A stretch of 48,161 bases of DNA, from contig JAPLBF010000010.1 in NCBI GenBank assembly GCA_026392825.1, forward strand, positions 1 to 48,161, read 5' to 3'. The notes beneath the pieces are model-generated. The model was not told where the DNA came from, searched no databases, and was given only the letters and a program-made list of their open reading frames with translations. The position numbers and the translations under genes were made by a program. Below, one piece after another: positions 45,172 through 48,161 of this stretch. Each line of letters starts with the position of its first letter. Position 1 is the first letter of the stretch. The stretch is from Actinomycetota bacterium. Its GTDB lineage: Bacteria > Actinomycetota > Actinomycetes > Nanopelagicales > Nanopelagicaceae.

Positions 45172-46812
45172 ATGGCAGAGCTCAAGATCCAACCGAATGA
45201 AATTCGGGATGCCTTAGCGAATTTCGTTAAGTCATACGATCCAGGCGCCGCAGCTCGCGACGAAGTAGGAACAGTTAGCCAAGCAGGCGATGGCATCGCT
45301 CGCGTTGAAGGCTTGCCTTCAACAATGGCTAACGAACTATTGCAGTTCGAGAACGGAACACTTGGTCTGGCACTGAACCTCGATGTGCGCGAGATCGGTG
45401 TTGTTATTCTCGGAAGCTACGCTGGAATTGAAGAAGGAACATCAGTGCGCGGCACTGGCGAAATTCTTTCTGTACCAGTTGGTGATGGCTTCTTGGGTCG
45501 CGTGGTTGATCCACTTGGTCGCCCAATTGATGGCAAGGGTGAAATTAAAGCTGATGCTCGTCGCGCACTTGAACTACAGGCTCCCTCTGTTGTTCAGCGC
45601 CAGCCAGTTAAGGAACCTCTTGCAACAGGAATTAAAGCAATCGATGCGATGACAGCGATTGGTCGCGGACAGCGCCAGTTGATCATTGGCGATCGTCAAA
45701 CAGGTAAGACTGCAGTTGCAGTAGATACGATCATTAACCAGCGTGAAAACTGGCTAACTGGCGATAAGAAGAAGCAAGTTAAATGTATATACGTTGCTAT
45801 CGGTCAAAAGGGTTCAACGATCGCTTCCGTTAAGGGCGCACTCGAAGAAGCTGGCGCAATGGAGTACACAACAATCGTCGCGTCCCCTGCTTCAGATCCT
45901 GCAGGCTTTAAGTACCTCGCTCCTTACACCGGTTCTGCAATTGGTCAGCACTGGATGTACAAGGGCGAGCACGTACTTATCGTGTTTGATGATTTATCAA
46001 AGCAAGCTGAGGCTTACCGTTCAGTCTCACTTCTACTTCGTCGTCCACCAGGCCGCGAAGCCTACCCAGGAGATGTTTTCTACTTACACTCACGTTTGCT
46101 AGAACGTTGCGCAAAGCTTTCCGATGAACTCGGTGGCGGTTCAATGACTGGTCTACCAATCATTGAAACAAAGGGTAATGACGTTTCTGCTTTCATCCCG
46201 ACTAACGTAATTTCAATTACCGATGGTCAGTGCTTCCTTGAAACAGATCTTTTCAACGCCGGTGTTCGCCCAGCGATTAACGTAGGTATTTCGGTATCTC
46301 GCGTTGGTGGTTCTGCGCAGACAAAGGCAATGAAGAAGATTGCTGGTCGCTTGCGTCTTGACCTTGCTCAGTTCCGTGAACTCGAAGCATTCGCTGCTTT
46401 CGGTTCAGATCTAGATGCTGCATCAAAGGCGCAACTAGAGCGTGGTGCTCGCATGGTTGAACTACTAAAGCAGGGTCAATACTCACCTTATTCAGTAGAA
46501 CGCCAAGTAGTTTCAATTTGGGCAGGTACTTCAGGCAAGCTTGACGATGTAGCAGTTGCTGATATTCGTCGTTTTGAAGCTGAACTACTTGAATTCATTG
46601 GTCGCGAGCGCAAGGACATCTTCAAGGTTATTTCTGAAACGAAAGACCTAAACGATGACACCATCGCTGCCATGACTGAAGCAGTTGCTGCTTACAAGCT
46701 GCAATTTAAGCCAACAGTTTCGGCCGCTCTTAATGAAGCAGCAGCTGAAGCTCTAGATGGCGAAGGAAACGAGCAGATCACTAAGTTCGTTCCACCGGCG
46801 GCGAAGAAGTAA
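45172..46812 (+). CDS. atpA: ATP synthase subunit alpha
   Basis: The 546-residue non-catalytic nucleotide-binding subunit of F1 has Walker [14 protein letters not shown], the [45 protein letters not shown] block and the [22 protein letters not shown] signature. The ribosome binding site GGGAG lies 6 nt before the ATG. Confidence 0.97.
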   Translation: MAELKIQPNEIRDALANFVKSYDPGAAARDEVGTVSQAGDGIARVEGLPSTMANELLQFENGTLGLALNLDVREIGVVILGSYAGIEEGTSVRGTGEILSVPVGDGFLGRVVDPLGRPIDGKGEIKADARRALELQAPSVVQRQPVKEPLATGIKAIDAMTAIGRGQRQLIIGDRQTGKTAVAVDTIINQRENWLTGDKKKQVKCIYVAIGQKGSTIASVKGALEEAGAMEYTTIVASPASDPAGFKYLAPYTGSAIGQHWMYKGEHVLIVFDDLSKQAEAYRSVSLLLRRPPGREAYPGDVFYLHSRLLERCAKLSDELGGGSMTGLPIIETKGNDVSAFIPTNVISITDGQCFLETDLFNAGVRPAINVGISVSRVGGSAQTKAMKKIAGRLRLDLAQFRELEAFAAFGSDLDAASKAQLERGARMVELLKQGQYSPYSVERQVVSIWAGTSGKLDDVAVADIRRFEAELLEFIGRERKDIFKVISETKDLNDDTIAAMTEAVAAYKLQFKPTVSAALNEAAAEALDGEGNEQITKFVPPAAKK

Positions 46813-46815
46813 CAA

Positions 46816-47726
46816 ATGGGTGCCCAACTTCGCGTATATCGCCGACGGATGCGATCCGTTAAAGCGACCAAGAAAATTACGAAAGCCATGGAATTGATTT
46901 CGGCTTCTCGTATTGTCAAGGCGCAGCAACGAGTCGCAGCTTCAACTCCTTATGCAAATGAGTTGACTCGCGCGGTATCTGCAGTTGCCACTTACTCTTC
47001 AACGAATCATCCGCTAACAACTGAATCTGAAAATCCTCGTCGTGCAGCAGTCTTGATCATCTCTGCAGATCGCGGCATGGCGGGTGCTTATTCAAACAAC
47101 GCGATTAAAGAAGGCGAGCAATTAGCAGCTCTTCTAAAGTCACGTGGTCTGGAAACTGCTTCCTACTTAGTAGGTCGCAAAGCTGTTAACTATTACCGTT
47201 TCCGTAATCGCGAGATTGCCGGATCTTGGTCAGGTTTCTCAGACACTCCTACTTATGAAAATGCCAAAGAAGTTGCTGATGCACTTTTGACAGCTTTTCT
47301 GGCTGATTCAAATGAAGGCAAAGTTGGCGTCGATGAGATCCACATTATCTTTACTGAATTTCGTTCAATGATCACTCAAGAAGCACAAGCCAAGCGCATG
47401 TTGCCACTTGAAGTTGTTGAATCAAGCACCCCAGTTCCAACTGGTTTGCTACCAATGTATGAATTCGAACCTAATGCAGGTGAAGTACTAAACGCACTTC
47501 TACCTCGTTATATCGAAGCTCGTATTTTCAACGCGATGTTGCAATCAGCGGCCTCTGAGCATGCTGCTCGTCGTCGTGCAATGAAGTCAGCTACAGATAA
47601 TGCTGACGAACTAATCAAGTCTCTGACTCGTCGGGCAAATGCTGCTCGTCAGGCAGAAATTACTCAAGAAATCAGTGAAATCGTCGGCGGCGCAGACGCG
47701 TTGGCCTCAGCTAGTGCAGGGAGTGA

Positions 47727-47730
<4 letters not shown>
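46816..47730 (+). CDS. atpG: ATP synthase subunit gamma
   Basis: Gamma is the rotating central shaft. The 304-residue protein has the N-terminal coil ([35 protein letters not shown]) and the C-terminal segment [49 protein letters not shown]. Its stop overlaps the atpD start (ATGA). Confidence 0.96.

Positions 47731-48161
<431 letters not shown>

Overview
The window looks like a chromosomal segment of a small-genome, moderately low-GC freshwater actinobacterium of the acI / Nanopelagicales type (Planktophila/Nanopelagicus-like). This is inferred from an actinorhodopsin gene, very tight gene packing, an actinobacterial gene order that parallels Mycobacterium tuberculosis over long stretches, and many genes with no Shine-Dalgarno but a -10 hexamer 6-7 nt before the start codon. 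No CRISPR, insertion sequence, prophage or rRNA operon was seen. The only RNA genes found are tmRNA and one tRNA-Leu.

Layout. 1-411: a cut-off reading frame and an orphan helicase-associated domain. 487-4322: prfB-ftsE-ftsX-smpB-ssrA (release factor 2, division ABC complex, trans-translation pair). 4325-10517: a mixed stretch with a small membrane protein, GNAT acetyltransferase, DUF222/HNH nuclease, pirin, TrhO and a large secreted protein. 10555-13390: a three-gene proton-translocating transhydrogenase on the minus strand, followed by an ornithine carbamoyltransferase. 14387-21128: DUF3039, secreted GH18, clpS, aosR-like, mec, cysO, cysM, murI, rph, rdgB. This is the Rv1331-Rv1341 order and includes the protein-thiocarboxylate cysteine route. 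21172-25369: a Lys/Ala-rich membrane protein, an acyltransferase/SGNH protein, a coiled-coil protein with a basic tail, and a PAQR/hemolysin III protein. 25639-26400: the rhodopsin. 26474-27216: two small genes and tRNA-Leu(UAG). 27316-47730: argS-lysA-hom-thrC-thrB-rho-[tetR, small secreted protein]-rpmE-prfA-prmC-tsaC-like-glyA-wecA-atpI-atpZ-atpBEFHAG, the Rv1292-Rv1311 order with a few insertions. The window ends inside atpD.

How the genes fit together. The light-driven proton pump, F1Fo ATP synthase and proton-translocating transhydrogenase would share one proton gradient, giving ATP and NADPH. Amino-acid synthesis is well represented: lysine end step, threonine branch, serine/glycine interconversion, arginine step and CysO-dependent cysteine. 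Translation termination and rescue are concentrated here too: prfA, prfB, prmC, smpB and ssrA.

Main points for a second look: (1) atpD is interrupted by a frameshift plus loss of roughly 35-40 codons just before the Walker A region; (2) at least 17 genes carry a leaderless-type -10 at a fixed distance from the start codon; (3) a perfect 9-bp-arm palindrome lies in the 17-bp spacer of the pirin promoter; (4) the TsaC/Sua5-like protein between prmC and glyA lacks its usual active-site motifs; (5) the rhodopsin has the glycine that in xanthorhodopsin opens a site for a carotenoid antenna; (6) a histone-H1-like basic repeat is fused to a transmembrane helix and an outer beta-rich domain.
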